NCBI RefSeq assembly: GCF_004134825.1
Contig: NZ_SDPN01000026.1
Coordinates: forward strand, 1-51,995
Direction: 5' to 3'
Length of the DNA stretch: 51,995 nt
From: Agromyces albus
GTDB lineage: Bacteria > Actinomycetota > Actinomycetes > Actinomycetales > Microbacteriaceae
Every line of letters starts with the position of its first letter. Position 1 is the first letter of the stretch. The notes beneath the pieces were generated by a model. The model saw only the letters and a list, made by a program, of their open reading frames with translations. It did not search any database and was not told where the DNA came from. Positions 11,281 through 20,241 of this stretch are shown here, in pieces. Made by a program: the position numbers and the translations under genes.

Positions 11281-12136
11281 GGCGGCTTCGGCTTCCGAAC
11301 AACGCGTGCCCGGCGCGACGGGGCCCGGAGAAGTTGGCGCGGCCGAGGCATCCGACGCGGGATTCCGGGTCGCCCTCTCGAACTTCGAGGGTCCGTTCGA
11401 CCTGTTGCTCTCGCTCATCGCGAAGCATGAGCTCGACATCACCGAGGTCTCGCTCTCGGCCGTGACCGACGAGTTCATCTCCTACTTGCGCGGTGTCGAC
11501 TCCGAGGAGGAGCTCGACCGCGCGTCGGAGTTCCTCGTGGTCGCGGCGACCCTGCTCGACCTGAAGGTCGCCGGGCTGCTGCCGCAAGGCGAACTCGTCG
11601 ACGCCGAAGACGTCGCACTCCTCGAGGCCCGCGACCTGCTCTTCGCCCGCCTGCTCCAGTACCGTGCCTTCAAGGAGGTGGCGCGCTGGTTCTCCACGCA
11701 CCTCGAAGCCGAGTCGTCGAGGCATCCCCGCAACGTGCGGCTCGAGGAACAATTCCGCCAGCGTTCGCCCGAGCTCGTCTGGACGCTGAGCGCAGAGGAC
11801 TTCGCAGCGCTCGCCACCCTCGCGCTCACGCCGAGGGAGATCCCCGTCGTCGGCCTCGACCACTTGCACGCGCCGCTCGTGTCGATCCGCGAGCAAGCGG
11901 CCCATGTCGTGTCGATCTTGCGGCGCGGCGACCCCGTGACCTTCCGGGAGCTCATCGCGGGGGTCGGGCAGCCGGGCGTCGTCGTGGCGCGGTTCCTTGC
12001 GGTGCTCGAGCTCTACCGTCACGCGGCCATCGGCTTCGAGCAGATCGAGCCGCTCGGCGAACTGACCCTGCGGTGGGCTGCGGAGACCTGGACCGATGAC
12101 AACCTCGAAAGCCTTGGAGCGGATTATGACGAGTGA
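11264..12136 (+). CDS. scpA: segregation and condensation protein A
   Basis: ScpA is the kleisin subunit that bridges SMC heads in bacterial condensin. The 290-residue protein has the typical N-terminal motif FEGPFDLLLSLIAKHELDI (near residue 42), followed by LLDLKVAGLLP and the C-terminal winged-helix region ending in LTLRWA. The first 40 residues are a variable Ala-rich extension. GTG 11264 overlaps parA by 17 nt; a later start is possible. The end overlaps scpB by 11 nt, consistent with matched production of the two partners. Confidence 0.93.
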   Translation: MARSPEAASASEQRVPGATGPGEVGAAEASDAGFRVALSNFEGPFDLLLSLIAKHELDITEVSLSAVTDEFISYLRGVDSEEELDRASEFLVVAATLLDLKVAGLLPQGELVDAEDVALLEARDLLFARLLQYRAFKEVARWFSTHLEAESSRHPRNVRLEEQFRQRSPELVWTLSAEDFAALATLALTPREIPVVGLDHLHAPLVSIREQAAHVVSILRRGDPVTFRELIAGVGQPGVVVARFLAVLELYRHAAIGFEQIEPLGELTLRWAAETWTDDNLESLGADYDE

Positions 12137-12833
12137 GACGGATGCCGCGACCGAGGTCGATGGCGTGCGCGGTGTCGCCGAGAGCGACGGACCCGAGTTC
12201 TCCATCTCGACGCCGCTCGACGTGCCCGGCCAGCCGCAGCTCGACATCGATCGGGCGCTCGAGGCGATCCTGTTCATCGCCGACGAGCCGCAGGGCGTCG
12301 TGCACCTCGCGGCGGCCGTCGCGCGTCCCGTGGCGGAGGTGCGCGCCGCGATCGCGCGGCTTCGTGCCGACTACGACGGCACCGCGACGTCGGGGGAGCC
12401 GCGCACCGACGTCGCCGCCGAAGAGACGACGGCTCGCGGCATCCGTCGCGGCTTCGAACTTCGCGAGGTGGGCGGCGGCTGGCGCTTCTACGTGCGCGCC
12501 GACTACGACGCGCTCGTCGCCGATTTCGTGCTCACCCAGTCGTCGACGCGTCTCTCGCAAGCGGCGCTCGAGACCCTCTCGGTGATCGCGTACAAGCAGC
12601 CCATCTCGCGGTCGTCGATCGCCTCGATCCGCGCAGTGAACGTCGACTCCGTCGTGCGCACCCTGCTTGGTCGCGGCCTCGTCACCGAGGTGTCGAGCGA
12701 CCCCGAGACCGGCGCGATCCTCTATGGCACCACCGACCTGCTGCTCACCAACCTCGGCATCAACTCGCTCGACGAGCTGCCGCACATCTCGCCGTTGCTC
12801 GACGACGGCCAGGAAGGATTCGATCTTGACTGA
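12126..12833 (+). CDS. scpB: segregation and condensation protein B
   Basis: ScpB dimers bind ScpA in the SMC complex. The 235-residue protein has two winged-helix units. The first includes LDIDRALEAILFIADEPQG. The second includes LSQAALETLSVIAYKQPI and GRGLVTEVSSDPETGAILYGTT, a family hallmark. About 35 variable residues precede the conserved core. ATG 12126 has GGAG seven bases upstream. The gene overlaps scpA and the following pseudouridine synthase gene. Confidence 0.95.
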   Translation: MTSETDAATEVDGVRGVAESDGPEFSISTPLDVPGQPQLDIDRALEAILFIADEPQGVVHLAAAVARPVAEVRAAIARLRADYDGTATSGEPRTDVAAEETTARGIRRGFELREVGGGWRFYVRADYDALVADFVLTQSSTRLSQAALETLSVIAYKQPISRSSIASIRAVNVDSVVRTLLGRGLVTEVSSDPETGAILYGTTDLLLTNLGINSLDELPHISPLLDDGQEGFDLD

Positions 12834-13698
12834 CGCACCCGACACGGGCACGAGCCCGGGCGCTGATGCACCCGACAAGGGCACGAGCCCGGGCGCTGAT
12901 GCACCCGAGGGCGTCCGCCTGCAGAAGGTGCTCGCCGCCGCGGGAGTCGCCTCGCGCCGCGTCTCCGAAGAGCTCATCGTCGCGGGGCGCGTGCAGGTGA
13001 ACGGCCGCATCGTCACCGAGCTCGGCAACCGCATCGACCCGACCACCGACCTGGTCGCCGTCGACGGGGTGGCCGTGCAGCTCGACGCGGCGAAGCGCTA
13101 CTACATGCTCAACAAGCCGCGCGGCGTCGTCTCGACGATGCGCGACGAACAGGGTCGTCCCGACCTCACGCAGTTCACCGCCGACCTCGAGGACCGCGTG
13201 TTCAACGTGGGCCGCCTCGACGCCGAGACGAGCGGCCTGCTCATCCTCACGAACGACGGCGAGCTCGCGCACGTGCTCGCCCATCCCTCGTTCGGGGTCT
13301 CGAAGACCTACATCGCCAAGGTGCGCGGCCGGGTGACGCCCCAAGTCATCCAGCAGCTGAAGAACGGCATCGAGCTCGACGACGGATTCATCAAGGCCGA
13401 CCGCGCACGCATCCTGCAGCAGCAGGGCGACGACCGCCACTCGATGGTCGAGCTCACGCTGCACTCGGGTCGCAACCGCATCGTGCGGCGCATGCTCGAC
13501 GCCGTGGGGCATCCGGTCGTCGACCTCGTGCGACGCAGCTTCGGGCCGCTCAACCTCGGAACGCTGAAATCGGGCGCCATGCGCGAGTTGACTAAAGTGG
13601 AACTCGGCCAGTTGCTCACCATCTCTCGCGCCGCGGATGCTGGCCAGAAGGGCAGCGACGGCCCGGGAGAAGGAGAGTCGTGGCCGAATCACGCCTGA
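12826..13698 (+). CDS. 23S rRNA pseudouridine synthase, RluB/RsuA family
   Basis: The 290-residue enzyme converts specific uridines in 23S rRNA to pseudouridine. An S4 domain (VRLQKVLAAAGVASRR) is followed by the catalytic domain with the nucleophilic Asp in GRLDAETSGLLILTNDG, and by KTYIAKVRG and RNRIVRRMLDAVGHPV. TTG 12826 is the start that AGGAAGG serves and it overlaps the scpB stop. The first 25 residues hold a recent 11-residue tandem duplication. It overlaps tyrA by 19 nt. The exact target uridine cannot be read. Confidence 0.92.
   Translation: MTDAPDTGTSPGADAPDKGTSPGADAPEGVRLQKVLAAAGVASRRVSEELIVAGRVQVNGRIVTELGNRIDPTTDLVAVDGVAVQLDAAKRYYMLNKPRGVVSTMRDEQGRPDLTQFTADLEDRVFNVGRLDAETSGLLILTNDGELAHVLAHPSFGVSKTYIAKVRGRVTPQVIQQLKNGIELDDGFIKADRARILQQQGDDRHSMVELTLHSGRNRIVRRMLDAVGHPVVDLVRRSFGPLNLGTLKSGAMRELTKVELGQLLTISRAADAGQKGSDGPGEGESWPNHA
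12835..12900 (+). repeat. 33-bp tandem duplication in the N-terminus of the pseudouridine synthase
   Basis: Two 33-bp units (12835-12867 and 12868-12900) differ by two bases (Thr versus Lys codon) and begin a third copy at 12901. They encode APDxGTSPGAD twice. The duplication keeps frame and lies outside the S4 domain. Confidence 0.95.
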
Positions 13699-14762
13699 TC
13701 GGGCCGGTGCGCGTCGTCGGCGTCGGTCTGCTCGGTGCGAGCATCGGCCTGGGGCTCCGCGCCAAGGGAATCGACGTCATCCTCGCCGACGCGTCGCCCA
13801 CGCATCTCGCGATCGCGATCGACTACGGGGCCGGGCGCGCCGCCCTGCCCGGCGACCGGCCGCAGCTCGTGGTCGTGTGCGTGCCGCCCGACGTCACGGC
13901 TGACGTCGTCGCAGCCGAGCTCGAGGCATACCCCGAGGCGATCGTCACGGATGTCGCGAGCGTGAAGCTCGCCGTCTACGACGACCTCGCAGCGCGCGGC
14001 GCCGACCTCTCCCGCTACATCGGTACGCACCCGATGGCCGGCCGCGAACGCGGCGGGCCCATGTCGGGACGCGCCGACCTCTTCGTCGGGCGACCCTGGG
14101 TCGTCGCGGCGCACGGCGGCATGTCGTACCAAGACGGCTCGGCGATCGACGATCTCATCCTCGATCTCGGCGCCACGCTCGTCGAGCTCACGCCCGAGCA
14201 GCACGACCGGGCGGTCGCGCTCATCTCGCACGTGCCGCAAGTGGTGTCGAGCCTCATGGCACGCCGCCTCATCGACGCGCCGCACTCCTCGGTGAACCTC
14301 GCTGGGCAGGGCCTTCGCGACATCACGCGCGTCGCGGCGAGCGATCCCGAGCTGTGGGTGCAGATCCTCGGGCAGAACGCGGCCCCGGTCGCCGACATCC
14401 TCCGCGGCTACCGCGACGACCTCGACCGCTTCATCGACGCGCTCGACAACATGGACGCCCCCGGCGCCCGCCGGCGCATCGCCGAGGAGCTCTTCGGCGG
14501 CAACACGGGCGTCGAGCGACTGCCGGGCAAGCACGGCGTCGACCACCGCTACGCGAGCCTCATCGTCATGGTCGAAGACCGCCCCGGGCAGCTCGCACGC
14601 CTTTTCAACGATGTCGGCGACGCCGGCGCGAACATCGAGGACTTGCGGCTCGAGCACTCGCCGGGAGCCCAGGTGGGCCTCGCCGAGATCTCCGTGCTTC
14701 CCGAGGTGCTCGAGCGCCTCACCGAAGAGCTGGCCGCACGCGGCTGGCGGATTGCAGGTTGA
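13680..14762 (+). CDS. tyrA: prephenate dehydrogenase with C-terminal ACT domain
   Basis: The enzyme oxidises prephenate to 4-hydroxyphenylpyruvate in tyrosine synthesis. The 360-residue protein has an NAD-binding motif ([11 protein letters not shown]), the active-site stretch [20 protein letters not shown], and [11 protein letters not shown] and [14 protein letters not shown]. The C-terminal ACT domain ([20 protein letters not shown]) suggests feedback by an aromatic amino acid. GTG 13680 has GGAGA upstream and overlaps the previous gene by 19 nt. Mycobacterium keeps tyrA elsewhere, so its place between rluB and cmk is a lineage trait. Confidence 0.94.
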   Translation: MAESRLIGPVRVVGVGLLGASIGLGLRAKGIDVILADASPTHLAIAIDYGAGRAALPGDRPQLVVVCVPPDVTADVVAAELEAYPEAIVTDVASVKLAVYDDLAARGADLSRYIGTHPMAGRERGGPMSGRADLFVGRPWVVAAHGGMSYQDGSAIDDLILDLGATLVELTPEQHDRAVALISHVPQVVSSLMARRLIDAPHSSVNLAGQGLRDITRVAASDPELWVQILGQNAAPVADILRGYRDDLDRFIDALDNMDAPGARRRIAEELFGGNTGVERLPGKHGVDHRYASLIVMVEDRPGQLARLFNDVGDAGANIEDLRLEHSPGAQVGLAEISVLPEVLERLTEELAARGWRIAG

Positions 14763-14764
14763 AC

Positions 14765-15451
14765 GTGTCACCCGTCATCCCGTTCGTGGTCGCCGTCGAC
14801 GGCCCCGCCGGCAGCGGCAAGTCGAGCATCTCGAAGGAGGTCGCGCGCCGGCTCGGGTTCGGCTTCCTCGACACGGGGGCGGCATATCGCGCGCTCGCGT
14901 GGCATGCGTTGGCGATCGGAGCCGATACGGATGACGCGGCATCCGTCATCTCATCGCTCTCGAGCTTCGACTACCGCATCGGAACCGACCCGGCGGGCTA
15001 CGCCGTGCACGTCGGCGAGGTCGACGTGACGGAGGCGATTCGCGACCCCGCCATCTCGGCGGTCGTGAGCCGCGTGGCGCGGGTGCCCGAGGTACGGGCG
15101 CACCTCATCGAGCTCTTCAGGGCCAGCATGGCGACGACGCCCAAGCCCGGCATCGTGGTGGAGGGGCGGGACATCACCACGGTCGTCGCTCCCGATGCGC
15201 CCGTGCGGATTCTCCTTACCGCGTCGGAGGCGGTTAGAATAGCGAGGCGCTCCGCTGAGCTCGTCGGCCCATCGGCCGATACCGCGGGGGAGCAGCTGCG
15301 CAGGCGCGATCAGGCCGACTCGAAGGTCGTCGACTTCATGACCGCCGCCGAGGGAGTGACCACCGTCGATTCGACGGATCTCGACTTCGACCAGACCGTC
15401 GAGGCCGTGATCGGCGTCATCCGCACCGCGCAGCCGCAGATGGTCGAGTAG
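14765..15451 (+). CDS. cmk: cytidylate kinase
   Basis: Cmk phosphorylates CMP and dCMP. The 228-residue protein has the P-loop [14 protein letters not shown], the CMP-binding motif [30 protein letters not shown], and the lid region ARRSAEL with [13 protein letters not shown] 14765 is chosen because CAGG lies six bases upstream, whereas TTG 14759 would leave no spacing. It starts 2 nt after tyrA. In many actinobacteria cmk and der are adjacent, as here. Confidence 0.93.
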   Translation: MSPVIPFVVAVDGPAGSGKSSISKEVARRLGFGFLDTGAAYRALAWHALAIGADTDDAASVISSLSSFDYRIGTDPAGYAVHVGEVDVTEAIRDPAISAVVSRVARVPEVRAHLIELFRASMATTPKPGIVVEGRDITTVVAPDAPVRILLTASEAVRIARRSAELVGPSADTAGEQLRRRDQADSKVVDFMTAAEGVTTVDSTDLDFDQTVEAVIGVIRTAQPQMVE

Positions 15452-15499
15452 CCCACCGCAGGTGGCGGCCGAGCGCATCCAGACTTCAGAGGAGACACC

Positions 15500-17008
15500 A
15501 TGACCGACCAGAGCGAAGAATTCGACGCTCCCGACGACGACCTCGCCGAGCGGCTCGCCGACGTCGATGAGGGACTCGCCGAACAGCGCGCCGCGGCGCT
15601 CCGCTCCGGCCTTGCCGACTACGAGCTCGACGAAGACGACCTCGACGTGCTCGAGATCTCCGAGGAGGGCGAGGAGGGCATCCGCTACCTCCCCGCGCTG
15701 CCGGTCATCGCGATCGTCGGTCGCCCGAACGTGGGCAAGTCGGCGCTCGTGAACCGCATCCTCGGTCGCCGCGAGGCTGTTGTCGAAGACACCCCCGGCG
15801 TCACTCGCGACCGCGTGGCCTACAAGGGCGAGTGGCTCGACCGGCGCTTCACGCTCGTCGACACCGGCGGATGGGAGCCCGACGCGAAGGGCATCGACGC
15901 ATCCGTCGCGGCCCAGGCCGAGGTCGCGATCGACCTCGCCGACGTCGTGCTCTTCGTCGTCGACGCCACCGTGGGCGCGACGTCCACCGACGAGCACGTC
16001 GTGCGGCTGCTGCGCAAGACCAAGCGCCCTGTGTTCCTGCTCGCGAACAAGGTCGACGACGCCCGCCAGGAGTCCGAGGCCGCAGCGCTCTGGAACCTCG
16101 GTCTCGGCGAGCCGTATCCGGTCTCTGCTCTGCACGGCCGAGGCGTGGCCGACATGCTCGAGGCCGTATTCAAGGTGCTGCCCCAGGTCTCGGCGATTGC
16201 CAAAGACGAGTTCGGCGGTCCGCGCCGCGTGGCGATCCTCGGCCGCCCGAACGTCGGCAAGTCGAGCCTGCTCAACAAGGCGGCGGGCGAAGAGCGCGTC
16301 GTCGTGAACGAGCTCGCGGGCACCACTCGCGACCCCGTCGACGAGCAGATCGAGCTCGGCGGCAAGATCTGGCGCTTCGTCGACACCGCCGGCATCCGTC
16401 GTCGCGTGCACCTGCAGCAGGGCGCCGACTTCTACGCATCGCTTCGCACCCAGGCGGCGCTCGAGAAGGCTGAAGTGGCCGTCGTGCTGCTCGACGTCTC
16501 GCAGCCGCTCTCCGAGCAGGACGTGCGCATCATCGACCTCGTGCTCGAGTCGGGCCGCGCACTCGTGCTCGCGTTCAACAAGTGGGATCTCCTCGACGAC
16601 GACCGTCGCCGCTACCTCGAACGCGAGATCGAGCAAGACCTGCACCACGTGGCGTGGGCGCCGCGCGTGAACATCTCGGCGCGCACCGGCCGCCACCTCG
16701 AGAAGCTCGTGCCCGCGCTCGAGCTCGCCCTCGAATCGTGGGACACCCGCATCGCGACCGGCAAGTTCAACGCGTTCCTCACCGAGCTCACGCAAGAGCA
16801 CCCGCACCCCGTGCGCGGCGGCAAGCAGCCCCGCATCCTGTTCGGCACGCAGGCCGCGAGCCGCCCGCCGACATTCGTGCTGTTCACGACCGGCTTCCTC
16901 GACCCGGGCTACCGCCGCTTCATCATGCGTCGCCTGCGCGAGATCTACGGCTTTCAGGGTTCGCCGATCGTCATCAACATGCGCGTGCGCGAACGTCGCC
17001 AGCGGTAG
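15500..17008 (+). CDS. der: ribosome biogenesis GTPase Der (EngA)
   Basis: Der has two tandem GTPase domains and a KH-like C-terminal domain and acts in 50S subunit assembly. The 502-residue protein shows [14 protein letters not shown] (near residue 76) and [14 protein letters not shown] (near 250), both G3 motifs (DTGGW, DTAGI), NKVD and NKWD. The KH region ends in [14 protein letters not shown]. The first 60 residues are an acidic extension common in actinobacterial Der. GAGGAGA precedes ATG 15500. It ends the conserved block. Confidence 0.96.
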   Translation: MTDQSEEFDAPDDDLAERLADVDEGLAEQRAAALRSGLADYELDEDDLDVLEISEEGEEGIRYLPALPVIAIVGRPNVGKSALVNRILGRREAVVEDTPGVTRDRVAYKGEWLDRRFTLVDTGGWEPDAKGIDASVAAQAEVAIDLADVVLFVVDATVGATSTDEHVVRLLRKTKRPVFLLANKVDDARQESEAAALWNLGLGEPYPVSALHGRGVADMLEAVFKVLPQVSAIAKDEFGGPRRVAILGRPNVGKSSLLNKAAGEERVVVNELAGTTRDPVDEQIELGGKIWRFVDTAGIRRRVHLQQGADFYASLRTQAALEKAEVAVVLLDVSQPLSEQDVRIIDLVLESGRALVLAFNKWDLLDDDRRRYLEREIEQDLHHVAWAPRVNISARTGRHLEKLVPALELALESWDTRIATGKFNAFLTELTQEHPHPVRGGKQPRILFGTQAASRPPTFVLFTTGFLDPGYRRFIMRRLREIYGFQGSPIVINMRVRERRQR

Positions 17009-17020
17009 CAGGAGGCACGG

Positions 17021-17650
17021 ATGCCGCGAGCTCGCGCCGCACGAACGCGTTCTCGCGGCATCTACGTCGAGGTGCTCGTGCGCGCCGACCTCGAGACACT
17101 GTGGCGGCTCACGCAGGATCCTGAGCAGCACGCGCGCTGGGACCTGCGTTTCTCGCAGATCGTGCCCGAGGCTGCGCTCGAGCGCGGCGGGTATCGCTTT
17201 CGATACGAGCGCTCGCTAGGCCTGCATACGATCCGCGGCACCGGCACCTCCATCCGCGAACGTCATCATCTCGACGGGTCGAGTACGTCGGCGCTGCGGT
17301 TCGACACCGACGATCGGTTGTCGCCGCTCCGCGGCGGACGCGGCTACTGGCGATACGTGCCGACGGCCGAGGGTGTGCGCTTCATCACGGGCTACGACTA
17401 CACACCTGGATTCGGACGCCTCGCCGACCGCCTCATCCGTCCGCTCGTTCGATGGATGACGGCGTGGAGCTTCGATCGCCTGCGGATCTGGGCGGAGACG
17501 GGCGTCGAGCCCGAGCGCTGGCCCGCGGCATCCGTGGTCGCCATCTGGAACCGCGAACGGCCACGAGCTTCGCGGTGCACGACAGAACCGCCCGCGCAGG
17601 GCGCCTTCGCGCACGAACCCGAATCACTTGCGACCCTGGAGGCACCGTGA
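17021..17650 (+). CDS. SRPBCC-family protein
   Basis: The 209-residue protein begins with the pattern of the START/SRPBCC ligand-binding fold (IYVEVLVRADLETLWRLTQDPEQHARWD), continues with beta-strand-rich sequence, and ends in a helix (LIRPLVRWMTAWSFDRLRIWAE). No catalytic signature is visible. AGGAGG lies six bases before ATG 17021. It overlaps the DUF4166 gene by GTGA, and the two probably act together. A role in lipid or hydrophobic ligand handling is inference. Confidence 0.75.
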   Translation: MPRARAARTRSRGIYVEVLVRADLETLWRLTQDPEQHARWDLRFSQIVPEAALERGGYRFRYERSLGLHTIRGTGTSIRERHHLDGSSTSALRFDTDDRLSPLRGGRGYWRYVPTAEGVRFITGYDYTPGFGRLADRLIRPLVRWMTAWSFDRLRIWAETGVEPERWPAASVVAIWNRERPRASRCTTEPPAQGAFAHEPESLATLEAP

Positions 17651-18360
17651 CCGAGGCAGCAGATCGAGCGGTCACGACCGTCGGCGCGGTCTTCCCCCGT
17701 GCTCTCGGCGATGACTTCGCGCGGCTGCATCCGATGATGCAGCGCCGGTTCGGCGTCTCGATCGACGGCGGGTATGCCTGCGTCGGGCGCGGCGTGATGA
17801 CGAGCATTCGCCGCGGGCCGTGGTGGACCGTGCCGTTCCTGCAGTTCGGGCGTCTGCGGAACATCCTGATTCCGGATGTCGGCCACGACGTGCCGTTCAC
17901 GATCGAGAACCACGCGTACCTCGATCCGTTCGGGCGCGAGACGATCACGTTCGTGCGGGAGTACCGGCTCCCCGGCCGGCGCCGTGCGAGCCGGTTCGAC
18001 GCGACGATGGTCGTCGACCCGGCGCGCGGCACGGTCGTCGACTACCTCGGCACCCACCAGCACCTTGCCGTCGACCTGGCGTTCGGGGTGGAGGCCGACG
18101 GGTCGCTCCTGCTTCGATCGGGACAGCAGCGGTTCCGCGAGGGCGCTCTCGACTTCCGCTTCCCGATGCTTGGCTCGGGGTACGCCGAGTTGCGCGAGCG
18201 ATTCGACGACGAGGCCGGCGTCTACCGCGTGCGACTCGAAGTACGGAATCGCGTTTTCGGCTTCCTCTTCGGCTACGAAGGGTGGTTCGAGTGCGAGTTC
18301 CCCGACACAACCGAGGTGCCGCAGCACCTGCTGCCGAAACGACACGAAGCGAGGTATTGA
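17647..18360 (+). CDS. DUF4166 domain-containing protein
   Basis: The 237-residue protein resembles DUF4166 proteins: an early RALGDDFARLHPMMQRRFGV, GVMTSIRRGPWW, and a late FGFLFGYEGWFECEFP. DUF4166 is often fused or linked to short-chain or saccharopine-type dehydrogenases, but none is present here. The biochemical role is unknown. GTG 17647 overlaps the SRPBCC stop (GTGA). The gene converges with the GNAT gene, leaving 67 bases without a clear terminator. Confidence 0.75.
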   Translation: MTEAADRAVTTVGAVFPRALGDDFARLHPMMQRRFGVSIDGGYACVGRGVMTSIRRGPWWTVPFLQFGRLRNILIPDVGHDVPFTIENHAYLDPFGRETITFVREYRLPGRRRASRFDATMVVDPARGTVVDYLGTHQHLAVDLAFGVEADGSLLLRSGQQRFREGALDFRFPMLGSGYAELRERFDDEAGVYRVRLEVRNRVFGFLFGYEGWFECEFPDTTEVPQHLLPKRHEARY

Positions 18361-18427
18361 GCCGCTGAAGGGCGGTCAAGGCATTGCGGCCCGCTGCCGG
18401 CATCGGCGGTCACGGGTTCACGCCCAG

Positions 18428-19081
18428 TTACTCACCGACGACCAGTTGCATGATCGCCCGATCCTCCTTCGGGCGGGCGACCTCGCAGAAGCCGGCACTC
18501 TCGAACATCGACACGGTGCCCGGGAAGAGCTCGTTGGCCGGCGTCTTGCTGCGCGCATTCGGATCGACGGCATAGCCCTCGACGATGCGTGCGCCGTTCG
18601 CGGCCGCGAACTCGACCGCCGCGACGGCGAGCGCCTGCCCGACGCCGCGCTTGCGGTGGGCGCGCGGCACGACGAAGCACGACACCGACCAGATCGAGTC
18701 GTCGCTGAAGTCGGGGTTCGGCGTGCCGCCCGCGACGATGCGGGTGTGCGGGAGGCGTATGAGGTGCGAGCGGGGTTCGACCGCGCACCAGCCCACCGGG
18801 GTCTCGCCGTCGTAGGCGAGGAGGCCAGGACCGGCACCGGCCTCATGCAGTTGCGCCTCGAGCCGCCCACGAAGCTGCTCGTCGCCGACCGAGCGCCAAT
18901 CGCTGCCGGGGATCTTGTACCACTGGCACCAGCAGTGCGCGGGGTCGCCCTTGGTGCCGAACACGGCTTCGACGTCGCCGAACGGCGCCTCGTTCGCAGG
19001 CACGATGCGGAAGCCCGCAGTCGTCTCGGTTTCGGTCACCACGTCATGCATGACGACCACGGTAGCTGCGGCATCCGACAT
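18428..19081 (-). CDS. GNAT family N-acetyltransferase
   Basis: The protein of up to 217 residues has the GNAT acetyl-CoA binding region VPRAHRKRGVGQALAVAAVE (motif A, Q/RxxGxG/A), preceded by the strand IWSVSCFVV and followed by GARIVEGYAVDP and FESAGFCEVAR. The N-terminal CWCQWY motif resembles a GNAT subgroup seen in actinobacteria. The substrate is unknown. The start is uncertain: ATG at 19081 or the in-frame ATG at 19051; neither has a good ribosome site. It is divergent from the CHAD gene. Confidence 0.82.
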   Translation of the reverse strand: MSDAAATVVVMHDVVTETETTAGFRIVPANEAPFGDVEAVFGTKGDPAHCWCQWYKIPGSDWRSVGDEQLRGRLEAQLHEAGAGPGLLAYDGETPVGWCAVEPRSHLIRLPHTRIVAGGTPNPDFSDDSIWSVSCFVVPRAHRKRGVGQALAVAAVEFAAANGARIVEGYAVDPNARSKTPANELFPGTVSMFESAGFCEVARPKEDRAIMQLVVGE

Positions 19082-19161
19082 CCGTCGACCGGGTTGCGTG
19101 ACCTCCAGTTCGTCCGCAACGGGTGGGAAAGGAACGCTGGGCGGATGCCTCGCTTCGGGCG

Positions 19162-19167
19162 TAACGT
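19162..19167 (+). promoter_or_regulatory. -10 element, leaderless start of CHAD gene
   Basis: TAACGT ends 6 nt before ATG 19174 and no Shine-Dalgarno is present, so a leaderless transcript is likely. Confidence 0.5.
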
Positions 19168-19173
19168 GTGGTC

Positions 19174-20163
19174 ATGGCCGCACCTACGCCCTCGGCGGGG
19201 GGCGTGACGCACCCCGACGCCGGAACCGCCGTCGTCACCGCGCTCAGGGCGATCGGGGATCGGCTCGACGTGCTCGAATCGGCTGCGCTCGACGACGAGC
19301 CCGACGCCGTGCATCAACTGCGGACGCATGTGCGCCGCCTTCGGAGCGTGCTCGCCGCCTACGCGCCACTGTTCGACGCGTCGGTCGCCCAGGCATTGCG
19401 CCGCACGTACGGCGAGTTCGGGAAGGAGCTCGGCACCGTACGCGATATCGAGGTGCGGATGCAGGTCGCCGAGCACGAGTTGCGCGAGGCACCCGAGGCA
19501 CCGGAGGCGTCAGCGGCATCCGCTGGATCCGGTGCCACCGCGGGCGCGGCTCCGACCGACTTCGCGACCGAAGCGATCGATTCCGCGCGGGCGCGGCTCA
19601 TCGAATCCGAGCTCGAGGCGCATCGGCTCGCGCATGCGCGATTCGCGGCCCGACAGCGGATGCCGCGTGCAGCAGCCCGTCGCGTGGCGCTCGCCATGTT
19701 CCTCGCGGCTCCGCCGCTCACCCTGCTCGCCGCGGAGCCCGCCACCGGAGTGCTCGGCGACCTCGTCGAGCGAGAGGCCCGCCGCGCCGTGCGCCGTGCA
19801 GCCCGTCTCACCCCCTCAGCCGACCGGGAGCGGTTGCACGCCGCCAGGAAGGCCGGCCGGCGCCTGCGATACGCCGCCGAGGCCGTGACCGAGGAGCCGG
19901 TCGTGGTGTTCGACAAGCGAGTGCACGCGCTCGCCACCGCCGGCGAAAAGCTTCATGACCTGCTCGGGGATCATCGCGACGAGGTGTTGTTCGCCGAGCA
20001 TGTGCGCCGTTCGGCGGCACACGCCGCCCACGACGGGGAGCCCGTCGATGCGCTCGATCGACTCGCGGAGACTGCAGAACGGCGAGCGGTCGATCGGCTC
20101 GGCGGGCTCCATAAGGTGGTGAGACGCCTGCGTCGGGCTGAAGCGGATTGGGCGGCACGGTAG
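19174..20163 (+). CDS. CHAD domain-containing protein
   Basis: The 329-residue protein has the conserved histidines and basic helices of the CHAD domain (DAVHQLRTHVRRLRSVLAAYAPLF near residue 45; RLHAARKAGRRLRYAAEA near 220; LGDHRDEV). CHAD domains bind inorganic polyphosphate. Most occur with a CYTH domain; this one stands alone. An Ala/Pro-rich insert (about residues 105-130) separates two halves. ATG 19174 is preferred to the in-frame GTG 19168 because of the -10 spacing. The stop lies inside a small decayed gene remnant on the opposite strand. Confidence 0.88.
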   Translation: MAAPTPSAGGVTHPDAGTAVVTALRAIGDRLDVLESAALDDEPDAVHQLRTHVRRLRSVLAAYAPLFDASVAQALRRTYGEFGKELGTVRDIEVRMQVAEHELREAPEAPEASAASAGSGATAGAAPTDFATEAIDSARARLIESELEAHRLAHARFAARQRMPRAAARRVALAMFLAAPPLTLLAAEPATGVLGDLVEREARRAVRRAARLTPSADRERLHAARKAGRRLRYAAEAVTEEPVVVFDKRVHALATAGEKLHDLLGDHRDEVLFAEHVRRSAAHAAHDGEPVDALDRLAETAERRAVDRLGGLHKVVRRLRRAEADWAAR

Positions 20164-20212
20164 GCGGCGACGCCGTTGGGCCACAGTTCGGCGCGCTCCT
20201 CAGCATTGGCTC
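20159..20212 (-). pseudogene. remnant of a nitroreductase-family gene 3' end
   Basis: The first 52 bases (20159-20210) match 21271-21322, inside the nearby nitroreductase gene, at 40 of 52 positions. Read on the minus strand they give RANAEERAELWPNGVAAYR, compared with RTADAAERAELWPRVVAAYR in the intact gene. The rest of the gene is absent and the CHAD stop lies within the remnant. It is most simply a leftover of a duplicated or replaced gene. Confidence 0.6.
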
Positions 20213-20229
20213 GAAGCCGCGTTCGCCCC

Positions 20230-20235
20230 GATACT
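20230..20235 (+). promoter_or_regulatory. possible -10 element, leaderless start of the APH gene
   Basis: GATACT ends 6 nt before ATG 20242 with no Shine-Dalgarno between. The match to consensus is 4 of 6. Confidence 0.35.
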
Positions 20236-20241
20236 GGTGCG

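Noticed and set aside
15235..15240. TAGAAT hexamer inside cmk as an internal promoter for der
   Set aside because: It is 260 bases from der, lies in conserved coding sequence (VRIARRS), and has no convincing -35.
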